In this document: positions 6,628 through 13,405 of the stretch, piece by piece
Position numbering within the stretch: position 1 is the first letter of the stretch
How the letters are laid out: each line of letters starts with the position of its first letter
Assembly (NCBI GenBank): GCA_902767355.1
Contig: CACXHG010000198.1
Span: 1 to 20,660 of the forward strand
Length of the DNA stretch: 20,660 bases
Reading direction: 5' to 3'
Source of the DNA: an uncultured Bacteroidia bacterium
Lineage (GTDB): Bacteria; Bacteroidota; Bacteroidia; Bacteroidales; UBA932
Notes under the pieces: model-generated
The model's input: the letters and a program-made list of their open reading frames with translations, nothing else
What the model was told of the DNA's origin: nothing
Databases searched by the model: none
Position numbers and translations under genes: made by a program

Positions 6628-7008
6628 ATGAATGCTTTAAGTACAGCCGCTGCACCGGCGGCGATAGGACCTTACAGCCAGGCGATTGACTCTGGCGCAG
6701 GCTTGGTTTTTGTTTCGGGCCAGCTGCCCATAGACCCTGCCACGGGGGCATTCCCCGAAGGAGGCGTGAAGGAGCAGACCCGCCAGAGCCTGCTGAACGC
6801 GGGCGCGATTCTCTCCAGTGCCGGCCTCAGTCTGGCCAATGTTGTCAAGACCACTGTTTTCCTGGCCGACATGGCAGATTTTGCGGCCATGAACGAGGTG
6901 TACGCATCGTTCTTTGAGGCTCCGTTCCCGGCCCGCAGCGCAGTGGCCGTCAAAGCTCTTCCCAAGGGGGCGCTGGTAGAAATCGAGTGCATCGCCGCAA
7001 AAAGCTGA
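6628..7008 (+). CDS. ridA: RidA-family reactive enamine/imine deaminase
   Basis: A 126-residue YjgF/YER057c/UK114-type protein. RidA trimers hydrolyse reactive 2-aminoacrylate and related enamines released by PLP enzymes, protecting cytoplasmic enzymes. Family marks are IGPYSQAI (13-20), VFVSGQLPIDP, the FEAPFPARSAVAV segment with the conserved substrate-binding Arg, and the ending VEIECIAAK. The length is normal. The stop is 4 bases before the next ATG, so it forms an operon with the DUF1080 gene. Confidence 0.94.
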   Translation: MNALSTAAAPAAIGPYSQAIDSGAGLVFVSGQLPIDPATGAFPEGGVKEQTRQSLLNAGAILSSAGLSLANVVKTTVFLADMADFAAMNEVYASFFEAPFPARSAVAVKALPKGALVEIECIAAKS

Positions 7009-7012
7009 GGCT

Positions 7013-7777
7013 ATGCGGGATACACTTAAGAAACTGGCCGCCGCTGCAATAGCCCTGGCTGCCGGCACAGCGGGCTTGTATGCCCAGATGCGCCCGGAGT
7101 ACACAGAAGTCTGGGAGCCGCAGCCGGCCGAGGTCACGCCCGGCGATCCGACCCGGGGCGGCGCTCCGTCGGACGCCATAATCCTCTTCGACGGCAGCGA
7201 CCTGTCGGCCTGGGTCAGCGCCAGCGACGGCGGCCCTGCCCGGTGGGATGTACATGACGGCATTCTCACGGTGAACAAAGCCGATGGCGACATCCACACC
7301 AAAGAGGCTTTCGGCAGTTACCAGCTGCATCTGGAGTGGTGCGTCCCGCCTATGGATGAGGCCTTTAAGGGGCAGGACAGGGGCAACAGCGGCGTGTATC
7401 TGCAGGTCGGGCACTACGAGCTGCAGATTCTGGACAGCTACCGGCAGCAGACCTATGTGAACGGGCAGGCCGGCTCGGTTTACAAGCAGACCGCACCGCT
7501 GGTGAATGCCACACTGCCGCCCGGGCAGTGGAACGTGTATGACATTATCTACAATGCGCCGCAGTTCAACGAAGACGGCAGCTACCGCTGCCCGCCGCGG
7601 GTGACGGTGCTGCACAACGGCGTGGTGATCCAGAACGATACGGTCATTTACGGCAACACCCGCTATCTGGGCTTGCCGGACGTGGCCGTGCACGGCGACT
7701 GCCGTATCGGCCTTCAGGCCCACGGCGACTGCAGCCCCGCCATCTCTTTCCGCAATATCTGGATCAGAAGGCTCTGA
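7013..7777 (+). CDS. Secreted DUF1080 / 3-keto-disaccharide hydrolase-domain protein
   Basis: A 254-residue exported protein. Residues 1-25 are a signal peptide ending LYAQ. The rest is a single DUF1080 concanavalin-like domain: ILFDGSDLSAWV near the start, DIHTKEAFGSYQLHLEW, GNSGVYLQVGHYELQILDSY in the middle, and IGLQAHGDCSPAISFRNIWIRRL at the end. Family members act on glycosides, some as 3-keto-glycoside hydrolases after an oxidoreductase makes the keto sugar. No GFO/IDH oxidoreductase partner is present in the window. It follows ridA by 4 bases, so it is co-transcribed, but a functional link to RidA is not obvious. Confidence 0.88.
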   Translation: MRDTLKKLAAAAIALAAGTAGLYAQMRPEYTEVWEPQPAEVTPGDPTRGGAPSDAIILFDGSDLSAWVSASDGGPARWDVHDGILTVNKADGDIHTKEAFGSYQLHLEWCVPPMDEAFKGQDRGNSGVYLQVGHYELQILDSYRQQTYVNGQAGSVYKQTAPLVNATLPPGQWNVYDIIYNAPQFNEDGSYRCPPRVTVLHNGVVIQNDTVIYGNTRYLGLPDVAVHGDCRIGLQAHGDCSPAISFRNIWIRRL

Positions 7778-7827
7778 TAATTCCCGGCCGCGCCGTTATT
7801 TTCTGCGTGCTCCGGCATTTGATAAGT

Positions 7828-8877
7828 ATGAAAAAACTGTTTATTCTTTTCGCTCTGCTCTGCGCCGGCTTTTGGGCAGCTTCGGCGCAGGAGATTATAT
7901 CTATCTATCACAAGGCTGGCAAGCCCGCTTCCGGGCCGCAAGCGCAGTCAAGTGCGCAGTATCCCCTGTACGAAAACATGCGCTACGGGGATTATAAAGG
8001 GCTGTACGATGCCCGCAGTTATGTTCCCAGCTACGGTGATCCGTACGATCCGTTCCTGGCCGGCGTCGCGTCTTACTTTATTCCGGGTCTTGGGCAGACA
8101 GCCTGCGGAGAAGTAGGCCGGGGAATCGGCTTTTTCCTGGGTACGGAACTGATGATGGCCGGCACCATAATCTCTATCACGCAGACCCCGGGGCTGCTGG
8201 ATTATTCTTATTATGGCGAGCAGACCGTAATCCGCAAGCCTACTGCTGGCGACCATCTGCGCAACCTCACAATGTTTGCCGGAACATTCGCTGTCTATTT
8301 GTGGAATGTCCTGGATGCGAAGAATGTGGCCAGAATCAAGAATATGTATTACCAGGACGTGTACCAGGGCCGGTATCCGGGTATCTTGGAGGAATCTTAT
8401 TCCTACAGGGACGTGAATCCGTATATGCGCTACCGGGAGTACAAGAACCTGTATAGCACCAAAGGCTACAGAACCCGCTGGGGGGATCCCTATAATCCGA
8501 TTTCTGCGGGTCTTGCCGCTGCAGTGTTTCCCGGCCTGGGGCACTGTGTGGCAGGCGAGTGGGGCAGGGGAGCCCTGTTCATGGGAGGCTACGGGCTGCT
8601 TATGGCAAGTTTTGGGACGGCGGCGGATCAGCTGGAAGAAGCCGGCCTCGACGGCAATGATGAGGTGCTGGCGCTCCCGATTGCGGCCATGCTGGGCCTG
8701 TATGTCTGGAATATCTGCGATGCAGTTAGGGTCGCCAAGGTCAAAAACCTGTACGCCAGGGATTTGCGTGGGCAGATGGCAGCTCCCGAGCTAAGCCTGG
8801 AGCCGTATATAAACAGCGCGCCCGCCGCAGCCGGAAATCAGCTTGTCGGCGGACTCGCACTGAAGATGAGCTTCTGA
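7828..8877 (+). CDS. Secreted/membrane protein with two tandem copies of a PGLG-containing domain
   Basis: A 349-residue protein of unrecognised function. Residues 1-21 form a signal peptide (MKKLFILFALLCAG... ending ASAQ). The rest is an internal duplication: residues 51-180 and 200-316 share MRYxxYKxLY, the GDPYxP motif, FIPGLGQTACGEVGRG / VFPGLGHCVAGEWGRG, a hydrophobic helix, and YLWNVLDAKNVARIKNMYYQD / YVWNICDAVRVAKVKNLYARD. Each copy likely has two membrane or amphipathic helices around the PGLG turn, like DUF5683-type proteins. The preferred start at 7828 gives the signal peptide; the frame opens 7 codons earlier. The 50-base gap from the DUF1080 gene suggests a shared transcript or a weak own promoter. 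Confidence 0.8.
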   Translation: MKKLFILFALLCAGFWAASAQEIISIYHKAGKPASGPQAQSSAQYPLYENMRYGDYKGLYDARSYVPSYGDPYDPFLAGVASYFIPGLGQTACGEVGRGIGFFLGTELMMAGTIISITQTPGLLDYSYYGEQTVIRKPTAGDHLRNLTMFAGTFAVYLWNVLDAKNVARIKNMYYQDVYQGRYPGILEESYSYRDVNPYMRYREYKNLYSTKGYRTRWGDPYNPISAGLAAAVFPGLGHCVAGEWGRGALFMGGYGLLMASFGTAADQLEEAGLDGNDEVLALPIAAMLGLYVWNICDAVRVAKVKNLYARDLRGQMAAPELSLEPYINSAPAAAGNQLVGGLALKMSF

Positions 8878-8920
8878 CGCAGCATCCCTTGTGTGCGTTG
8901 TCGCCGCGCAAACAGCCTTT

Positions 8921-9036
8921 GGACGCGAACAGCAAGAGATGCGACCGAGATGTCAGTCGCTTCTAAAATGTGGGAGGATAAGCGGGATGACTGGACACGA
9001 CAGACAGGCGGTGACCCCTATATGCCGGTCGTGTCC
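8921..9036. repeat. REP-like hairpins upstream of the RAYT-like gene
   Basis: GGACACGAC (8993-9001) and GTCGTGTCC (9028-9036) form a perfect 9-bp inverted repeat. An inner GGC/GCC pair is offset by a bulge. The right arm, TGCCGGTCGTGTCC (9023-9036), recurs exactly at 10226-10239 beyond the gene. A second, weaker structure is GCGAC (8941-8945) with GTCGC (8956-8960). Just before it is GGACGCGA (8921-8928), which recurs at 10124-10131. Paired palindromes sharing sequence on both sides of a Y1-type gene are typical of RAYT/REP systems. The rest of the 257-base spacer 8878-9134 holds only the RAYT promoter; no gene is supported there. Confidence 0.7.
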
Positions 9037-9062
9037 AAAGTTTCTGGAAACGGATATCGCCT

Positions 9063-9094
9063 CTTGACATCGTAGAGAGTTTGTCGTACATTTG
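9063..9094 (+). promoter_or_regulatory. Promoter of the RAYT-like gene
   Basis: TACATTTG at 9087-9094 is a perfect TAnnTTTG -7 box. CTTG at 9063-9066, 20 bases upstream, is a near -33 match. The ATG at 9135 leaves a leader of about 35 bases. The leader contains GGGGAGG (9115-9121), too far from the ATG to be a standard ribosome-binding site. Consensus-based call. Confidence 0.45.
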
Positions 9095-9134
9095 TTCCAG
9101 GAAACTAACTGTGCGGGGAGGCACGAGGCGTATT

Positions 9135-10118
9135 ATGAGAAAGACAGTTCATCTGTGTCTTTCGTCACACGAAGAAATAATGTATCGGGACGAAGAGGAC
9201 CTCATTATGGGGTTCAACTGTTTGGCGTTTGCAGTTTTGGAGACAGAGACAAGGTTGCTCGGCGAAGGATTTATGACAACGCACAACCACAAACTGGTCC
9301 AGACAGATAATGTCGTAGCGTTGAGCCAAAAAGACAGATATGCCTATTCGCGGTACTTCAACGCAAAGTATTCCCGAAAAGGCCGGCTTGGCGAGAAATA
9401 TGTTTTTGAAGTGGAGGTCACAGGTATTCACCACACAACTGTGGCTTTGAATTATGTATTGCGTCAAGGGCTTCATCATGGTCTCGCGGCTACCCCTTTC
9501 GGATATCCGCATTGCTCTGTTAACTCTTTCTTCAGGAAAGACCTTGGAAAAGTGTTGGCCCCGGAACTGATAGCAGACGCAAATCGATACAAGTACACCC
9601 CAAATCGGAAAGCGTTGCCGTCGTGTTGTCGGATGGCCAGCAACGGTCTGATCCTGCGCGAAGACATTGTAGATACAGCGTATGTTGAAGAATTGTATGT
9701 CACGCCCCGCAATTTTCTTTTTCAGATGAACCGTATAACAGACGAAAAAGTGGTTCAGGAACAGAAAGAAGAGAACTCGCTGCCGCCGGTTACTATTGAG
9801 ACGATCGAGCGGGGCGTATCGGTATTCAATGTAAAGGATGCTTTGTCGGGAGAGCTAGGCCGGGTAGACAGGAGTATTCTTACAGATTTGGACGTATGTC
9901 GAATAATCGACACGGTCTATTTGAAACGGTTCCTTAAGGAGAACGAAAAACAGTCTATCTATTGTCTATCGCCAGAGAAACGGGCCGAACTTGGGAACAT
10001 GCTTTGGCGCGATATTGAGCAAAGGCGTCTTCATAGCATTATGCCGTCAGAGATGAGAAGTCAGGTCAGTGGGCGCAAGGCGTCCGTTGCGCAGATTCGC
10101 CGCTGCCTTGCGCTGTAA
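9135..10118 (+). CDS. RAYT / Y1 (IS200-like) transposase-related protein
   Basis: A 327-residue protein whose first about 135 residues follow the REP-associated tyrosine transposase plan. MYRDEEDLIMGFNCLAFAVL is followed by GFMTTHNHKLVQ, with His50 and His52 in the HUH position although the middle residue is Asn, not hydrophobic. RYFNAKYSRKGRLGE and ALNYVLRQGLHHGL come next, with Tyr107 the likely nucleophile, then FGYPHCSVNSFF, equivalent to the usual DYPWSSY. Residues 140-327 are a long extra region not recognised. RAYTs cut and join single-stranded DNA at REP palindromes, and such palindromes lie on both sides here. By eye the gene has lower G+C and different codon use than its neighbours, suggesting transfer. 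The start at 9135 fits the promoter; the frame opens 18 codons earlier. Confidence 0.75.
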   Translation: MRKTVHLCLSSHEEIMYRDEEDLIMGFNCLAFAVLETETRLLGEGFMTTHNHKLVQTDNVVALSQKDRYAYSRYFNAKYSRKGRLGEKYVFEVEVTGIHHTTVALNYVLRQGLHHGLAATPFGYPHCSVNSFFRKDLGKVLAPELIADANRYKYTPNRKALPSCCRMASNGLILREDIVDTAYVEELYVTPRNFLFQMNRITDEKVVQEQKEENSLPPVTIETIERGVSVFNVKDALSGELGRVDRSILTDLDVCRIIDTVYLKRFLKENEKQSIYCLSPEKRAELGNMLWRDIEQRRLHSIMPSEMRSQVSGRKASVAQIRRCLAL

Positions 10119-10121
10119 CAG

Positions 10122-10239
10122 GCGGACGCGAGCGCCGTCTGGAAGAATTAGCGTGTCGGTCGCGTCCGCATACACGGGAAATAACTGCGTTTAAAGACCA
10201 CGACCGGCACCTCAACCCTTTAGTGTGCCGGTCGTGTCC
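10122..10239. repeat. REP-like hairpins downstream of the RAYT-like gene
   Basis: There are two long hairpins. GCGGACGCGA (10122-10131) pairs perfectly with TCGCGTCCGC (10160-10169), with CCG/CGG pairing further in after a 3-base bulge. CACGACCGGCAC (10199-10210) pairs perfectly with GTGCCGGTCGTG (10225-10236). Motifs GGACGCGA and TGCCGGTCGTGTCC are shared with the upstream hairpins (8921-8928 and 9023-9036). Size, bulge and motif sharing suggest that both pairs are substrates or ends of the RAYT-type element rather than simple terminators. Confidence 0.7.
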
Positions 10240-10258
10240 CGGCAGGGTAGATGTCCGC

Positions 10259-10300
10259 AAAAAAAACAGGGACTGACACAAGTGCGGCAGTCCCTGTTTT
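10259..10300 (-). terminator. Intrinsic terminator of the 10317-10853 gene
   Basis: AAAACAGGGACTG (10263-10275) and CAGTCCCTGTTTT (10288-10300) form a perfect 13-bp stem with a 12-base loop. Read on the minus strand, the stem ends in a run of eight T residues (10266-10259), 17 bases after the stop of the secreted-protein gene. It could also stop plus-strand transcripts coming from the RAYT-like gene, since the plus-strand stem ends in TTTT. Confidence 0.88.
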
Positions 10301-10316
10301 GTATAGCAAGAGAGGT

Positions 10317-10853
10317 TTACTCTTTCGGATGGAGTTTCTTGTAGAATTTCAGGCCGGAGAGGACGCTGTTGAAGTCGCTGCGGGGGATATAGGTGTTGCG
10401 CTCGTAGCCGTCGCGCTCCAGTTTGAATATCAGGTTGCGTGTGAACAGCAGGCGGCGGGGAATCACGGTGACTGTCTCCAGTTCGTCGGAGGGGAAGCCG
10501 GCAGAAAGGCATCCCGGTATTTCAAAGCGTTCTGAACTGCCGCCGGCGTACCAGCCTTTGATCTGTTCCATGGTTGCAACAGCCTCTTCGAGATTGTCGC
10601 CAAGCGGGATAAACAGTTCAAAGAGAGGGTCGAACTGCAACTGGAAAATCTCGTTGCCAATGCCCAGGTGGCCGACGGAGAGGTAGTAGGAGTTAACCCC
10701 GTCTTTAATTTGTTGGAAGACTTCCAGGGTGCGTTCGCCGTCGTTGATTTCTACGCTGGAGAGCTCGAGGCGGGCGGGGATGGATTGGGCGTTTGCCAGG
10801 ACAGGCATCAGCGCAAAAAGCAGGATTGCAAGAGTTTTCTTAATGGTTTTCAT
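10317..10853 (-). CDS. Secreted protein of unknown function
   Basis: A 178-residue protein not recognised. Residues 1-22 are a clear signal peptide (MKTIKKTLAILLFALMPVLA, with NAQ following and cleavage likely near ANA-Q). The mature part is mixed alpha/beta: strand-rich SIPARLELSSVEIN, then YYLSVGHLGIGNEIFQLQFDP and a C-terminal LIFKLERDGYERNTYIPRSD. There is one cysteine in the mature part (PGCLSAG). It is followed by a strong terminator. It starts 77 bases after the ThiL-like gene on the same strand, with a hairpin in the gap, so it may be read from that gene's transcript. No promoter consensus was found for it. Confidence 0.75.
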   Translation of the reverse strand: MKTIKKTLAILLFALMPVLANAQSIPARLELSSVEINDGERTLEVFQQIKDGVNSYYLSVGHLGIGNEIFQLQFDPLFELFIPLGDNLEEAVATMEQIKGWYAGGSSERFEIPGCLSAGFPSDELETVTVIPRRLLFTRNLIFKLERDGYERNTYIPRSDFNSVLSGLKFYKKLHPKE

Positions 10854-10892
10854 GGCTTTATAGAGTTTTTGAATTCTTCATAGTGCATAAAT

Positions 10893-10915
10893 CCGGCCAA
10901 AAGTGTTTTGGCTGG
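10893..10915. other. Hairpin between the ThiL-like gene and the secreted-protein gene
   Basis: CCGGCCAAAA (10893-10902), loop GTG, and TTTTGGCTGG (10906-10915) form a 10-bp stem with one G-T pair. It lies 16 bases after the stop of the ThiL-like gene. The minus-strand side is followed by ATTTATG, not a clean T-run, so it may be a weak terminator, an attenuator or an RNA-processing site. Confidence 0.55.
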
Positions 10916-10930
10916 CAGCCAGAGCCGCGG

Positions 10931-11929
10931 CTAAAGTTCCCGAAGGGGCAGTTCGGCGCCGTCGGGGGTGACCAGCACGCTGCCGACATCGCTGTGGGCC
11001 AGGTGGCCTATGACGTCGAAGGTCTGGACCTCGCGCTTGAACTCTTCGTATCGGGAGAGGGGGATGGTGTAGATGAGCCGGTAGTCGTCGCCTCCGTTGA
11101 TGGCGGCGGTGACTGCGTCTATGTTGACCTCGGCGGCCATCGCAAAGGTTTCGGAGGCGATGGGCAGGCGGTCCAGATAGATTTTGGCGCCGTAGCCGGT
11201 GCCATCGCAGAGCCTGTTTATGGCTTCTGCCAGGCCGCGGCAGTCGAACACGCCGGCGCTGGGGTAGAAGCCGCCGCGCACGAAGCGGTCGATCACGCCA
11301 GCGGGAATCTCGGGGCAGAGATACTGCGAAAGCAGGTATTTGTATTTCGACAGGTCGGGCTGCTTGGCGTTGTCTTCGCCGGCGGCCAGGAAGGCGCCCT
11401 TCTCGCGCTCGAGCACGTGCTGGCCCATATAGGCCGCGCCCACGTTGCCGCCCAGGCAGATGAGGTCCTTGCTGGAGGCAGAAGGAATCTTGCCGGCCAC
11501 GGTGCGACTCTGCACGCCTGTTGCCATCAGGCTGATTTGCAGCCCGTTGATGGATGGGAAGAGGTCCAGGTGAAGTTCTTTGAGGCCGTGCTCGCGGGCT
11601 GCGGACAGCACTCCGCTCCAGAGCTCGGCTATATCCTCGAAGGCAAAGTGCGACGAGATGCCCAGGGCCACGCTCAGGGCACGGGGGCGGTGGAAGGCCG
11701 CATAAATCTCGCCGAGCACATAGAGCACCGCCTTGTAGCCGAGGTGCTTGAGGGGGTTGTATATCAGGTCAAAATCGACGCCTTGCGCCATCATTTTGTG
11801 GCTGGCGATGCCTTCGCTGACCCTGATCTGCGGGGCGTTGGTATAGCCGCTGCCCTCGAAAAGCTTTTCTACTGCGGCCCTGTGGCCAATCTGCGAGAAT
11901 TCTGTACGCTGGGATTTCTGTGGTTCCAT
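10931..11929 (-). CDS. ThiL/AIR-synthase-fold protein with degenerate active site
   Basis: A 332-residue protein with the overall plan of thiamine-monophosphate kinase. RTEFSQIGHRAAVEKL replaces the RTEISxLGEFGLI start, and then come GVDFDLIYNPLKHLGYKAV (50-68), NGLQISLMATG, SKDLICLGGNVGAAYMGQHVLEREK and NGGDDYRLIYTIPL. The metal- and phosphate-binding acids are mostly gone. No GDDAAV is found before residue 50, the TTD motif reads SHK (43-45), GGDTT reads HLDLF (120-124), and DISDG reads FDCRG (228-232). Normal ThiL makes thiamine diphosphate from thiamine phosphate; this protein is unlikely to do so. The start at 11929 gives the family-like N-terminus; the frame runs on antisense through sufB. 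Divergent from sufB. Confidence 0.8.
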   Translation of the reverse strand: MEPQKSQRTEFSQIGHRAAVEKLFEGSGYTNAPQIRVSEGIASHKMMAQGVDFDLIYNPLKHLGYKAVLYVLGEIYAAFHRPRALSVALGISSHFAFEDIAELWSGVLSAAREHGLKELHLDLFPSINGLQISLMATGVQSRTVAGKIPSASSKDLICLGGNVGAAYMGQHVLEREKGAFLAAGEDNAKQPDLSKYKYLLSQYLCPEIPAGVIDRFVRGGFYPSAGVFDCRGLAEAINRLCDGTGYGAKIYLDRLPIASETFAMAAEVNIDAVTAAINGGDDYRLIYTIPLSRYEEFKREVQTFDVIGHLAHSDVGSVLVTPDGAELPLREL

Positions 11930-11953
11930 ACTACAAAAGTAGTGATAAATAAT

Positions 11954-11961
11954 TAACTTTG
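11954..11961 (+). promoter_or_regulatory. -7 box of the suf operon
   Basis: TAACTTTG is a perfect TAnnTTTG element. The sufB ATG follows 10 bases later, giving a very short leader. No TTTG was seen 17-22 bases upstream. A minus-strand TACTTTTG (11941-11934) faces the ThiL-like gene but ends only 4 bases before its ATG. No IscR- or Fur-like operator was recognised. Confidence 0.4.
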
Positions 11962-11971
11962 CCTTTCTTTT

Positions 11972-13405
11972 ATGGCAGAAAACGAAGAAATACTGCGGCA
12001 ACTCTCCCAGGAATATTCCGAGGGTTTTACCACCGATATCGAGCAGGAGTTCTTTCCCAAAGGGCTCAATGAGGATATCGTGCGCGCCATTTCCCTTCGC
12101 AAGGGGGAGCCTGCCTGGCTGTTGGAATTCCGCCTGGACGCACTGCGCAAGTGGCAGGGGATGAAGATGCCCTCCTGGGGTCATCTTGATATTCCCGAGA
12201 TTGATTTTCAGGATATTATATATTTCGCGGCGCCCAAGAAGCCGGTCCGCAAAGAGGATGTGGATCCGGAGTTGATAAAGACATTCGACAAGCTCGGAAT
12301 CCCCCTGCATGAGCGCGACGCCCTGACGGGGGTGGCCGTGGATGCCGTGTTCGACTCCGTGTCGGTCAAGACCACTTTCCAGAAAACCTTGGCAGAAAAG
12401 GGGATAATCTTCTGCTCCTTCTCCGAGGCGGTGCAGAATTACCCGGAGCTGGTGCGCAAGTACCTGGCAAAGGTGGTGCCGCCGGGCGACAACTTTTTTG
12501 CGGCCCTGAACAGCGCGGTGTTCAGCGACGGCTCTTTCTGCTACATCCCCAAAGGGGTGCGCTGCCCCATGGAGCTGAGCAGCTACTTCCGCATCAACGC
12601 CCTGGGAATAGGGCAGTTCGAGCGCACGCTGATAGTGGCCGACGAGGGCAGTTACGTGAGTTATCTGGAGGGCTGCACGGCCCCCATGCGCGACACCAAC
12701 CAGCTGCACGCGGCCATCGTGGAAATAATTGTGGAGAAGGACGCCGAGGTCAAATATTCTACCGTGCAGAACTGGTATCCCGGCGACAAGGACGGCCGCG
12801 GCGGCATTTTCAACTTCGTGACCAAGCGCGGCCTGTGCCGGGGAGAGCGCAGCCGCCTGTTCTGGACGCAGGTCGAGACGGGCAGCGCCATCACCTGGAA
12901 ATATCCGAGCACCATCCTGCGCGGCGACGGCAGCCATTCGGAGTTCTATTCCGTGGCGCTGACAAACAATTTCCAGCAGGCCGACACGGGCACCAAGATG
13001 ATACATATCGGCAAGGACACCACCAGCCGCATTGTGAGCAAGGGTATCAGTGCCGGACGCAGCCAGAACAGCTATCGCGGCCTGGTGCAGGTGGCTCCGG
13101 GCGCCAGCGGAGTGCGCAACCACTCGCAGTGCGATTCGCTGCTGATAGGCGACGGCTGCGGCGCGCACACCTTCCCGGTGATCAAGTGCGCCAATGCCGG
13201 CGCGATACTGGAGCACGAGGCTACGACCTCGAAAATAAGTGAAGACCAGTTGTTTTATCTTGAGCAGCGCGGCATCAGCGCAGAGGATGCGGTGTCCCTG
13301 ATAGTGGGCGGCTACGCCTCCGACGTGCTCAAGCGCCTGCCCATGGAGTTTGCCATAGAGGCCCGCCGGCTGCTGAGTGTCAACCTTGAAGGCAGTGTAG
13401 GATAA
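11972..13405 (+). CDS. sufB: Fe-S cluster assembly scaffold protein SufB
   Basis: A 477-residue SufB, the core scaffold of the SUF pathway, which assembles Fe-S clusters in complex with SufC and SufD. Recognisable segments are EYSEGFTTDIEQEF near the N-terminus, WLLEFRLDALRKW, PPGDNFFAALNSAVFSDGSFCYIPKGV, SYLEGCTAP, RGGIFNFVTKRGLC, the beta-helix segment QNSYRGLVQVAPGA, CDSLLIGDGCGAHTFPVIKC, and the C-terminal EHEATTSKISEDQLFYLEQRG. The length is normal. The stop TAA shares its last A with the ATG of pnuC, so translation is coupled. Confidence 0.97.
   Translation: MAENEEILRQLSQEYSEGFTTDIEQEFFPKGLNEDIVRAISLRKGEPAWLLEFRLDALRKWQGMKMPSWGHLDIPEIDFQDIIYFAAPKKPVRKEDVDPELIKTFDKLGIPLHERDALTGVAVDAVFDSVSVKTTFQKTLAEKGIIFCSFSEAVQNYPELVRKYLAKVVPPGDNFFAALNSAVFSDGSFCYIPKGVRCPMELSSYFRINALGIGQFERTLIVADEGSYVSYLEGCTAPMRDTNQLHAAIVEIIVEKDAEVKYSTVQNWYPGDKDGRGGIFNFVTKRGLCRGERSRLFWTQVETGSAITWKYPSTILRGDGSHSEFYSVALTNNFQQADTGTKMIHIGKDTTSRIVSKGISAGRSQNSYRGLVQVAPGASGVRNHSQCDSLLIGDGCGAHTFPVIKCANAGAILEHEATTSKISEDQLFYLEQRGISAEDAVSLIVGGYASDVLKRLPMEFAIEARRLLSVNLEGSVG

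Noticed and set aside
8893..9075. A 60-codon open frame upstream of the RAYT-like gene
   Set aside because: It runs straight through both hairpins and their repeated motifs, so it is not a plausible coding region.
10259..10300. The perfect 13-bp hairpin as another REP-like palindrome
   Set aside because: It shares no motif with the RAYT-flanking hairpins and has an A/T run on both sides, typical of a terminator for the gene at 10317-10853.
10883..11956. A 357-codon open frame on the plus strand opposite the ThiL-like gene
   Set aside because: Given the degenerate ThiL active site I considered whether this strand was the real gene. The minus strand keeps long ThiL motifs and a sensible start, while this frame shows none.
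10931..13216. A 761-codon open frame on the minus strand running from the ThiL-like gene through sufB
   Set aside because: Only the last 332 codons (from 11929) look like a protein family. The upstream part is antisense to the unmistakable sufB and is open because of G+C-rich codon use.
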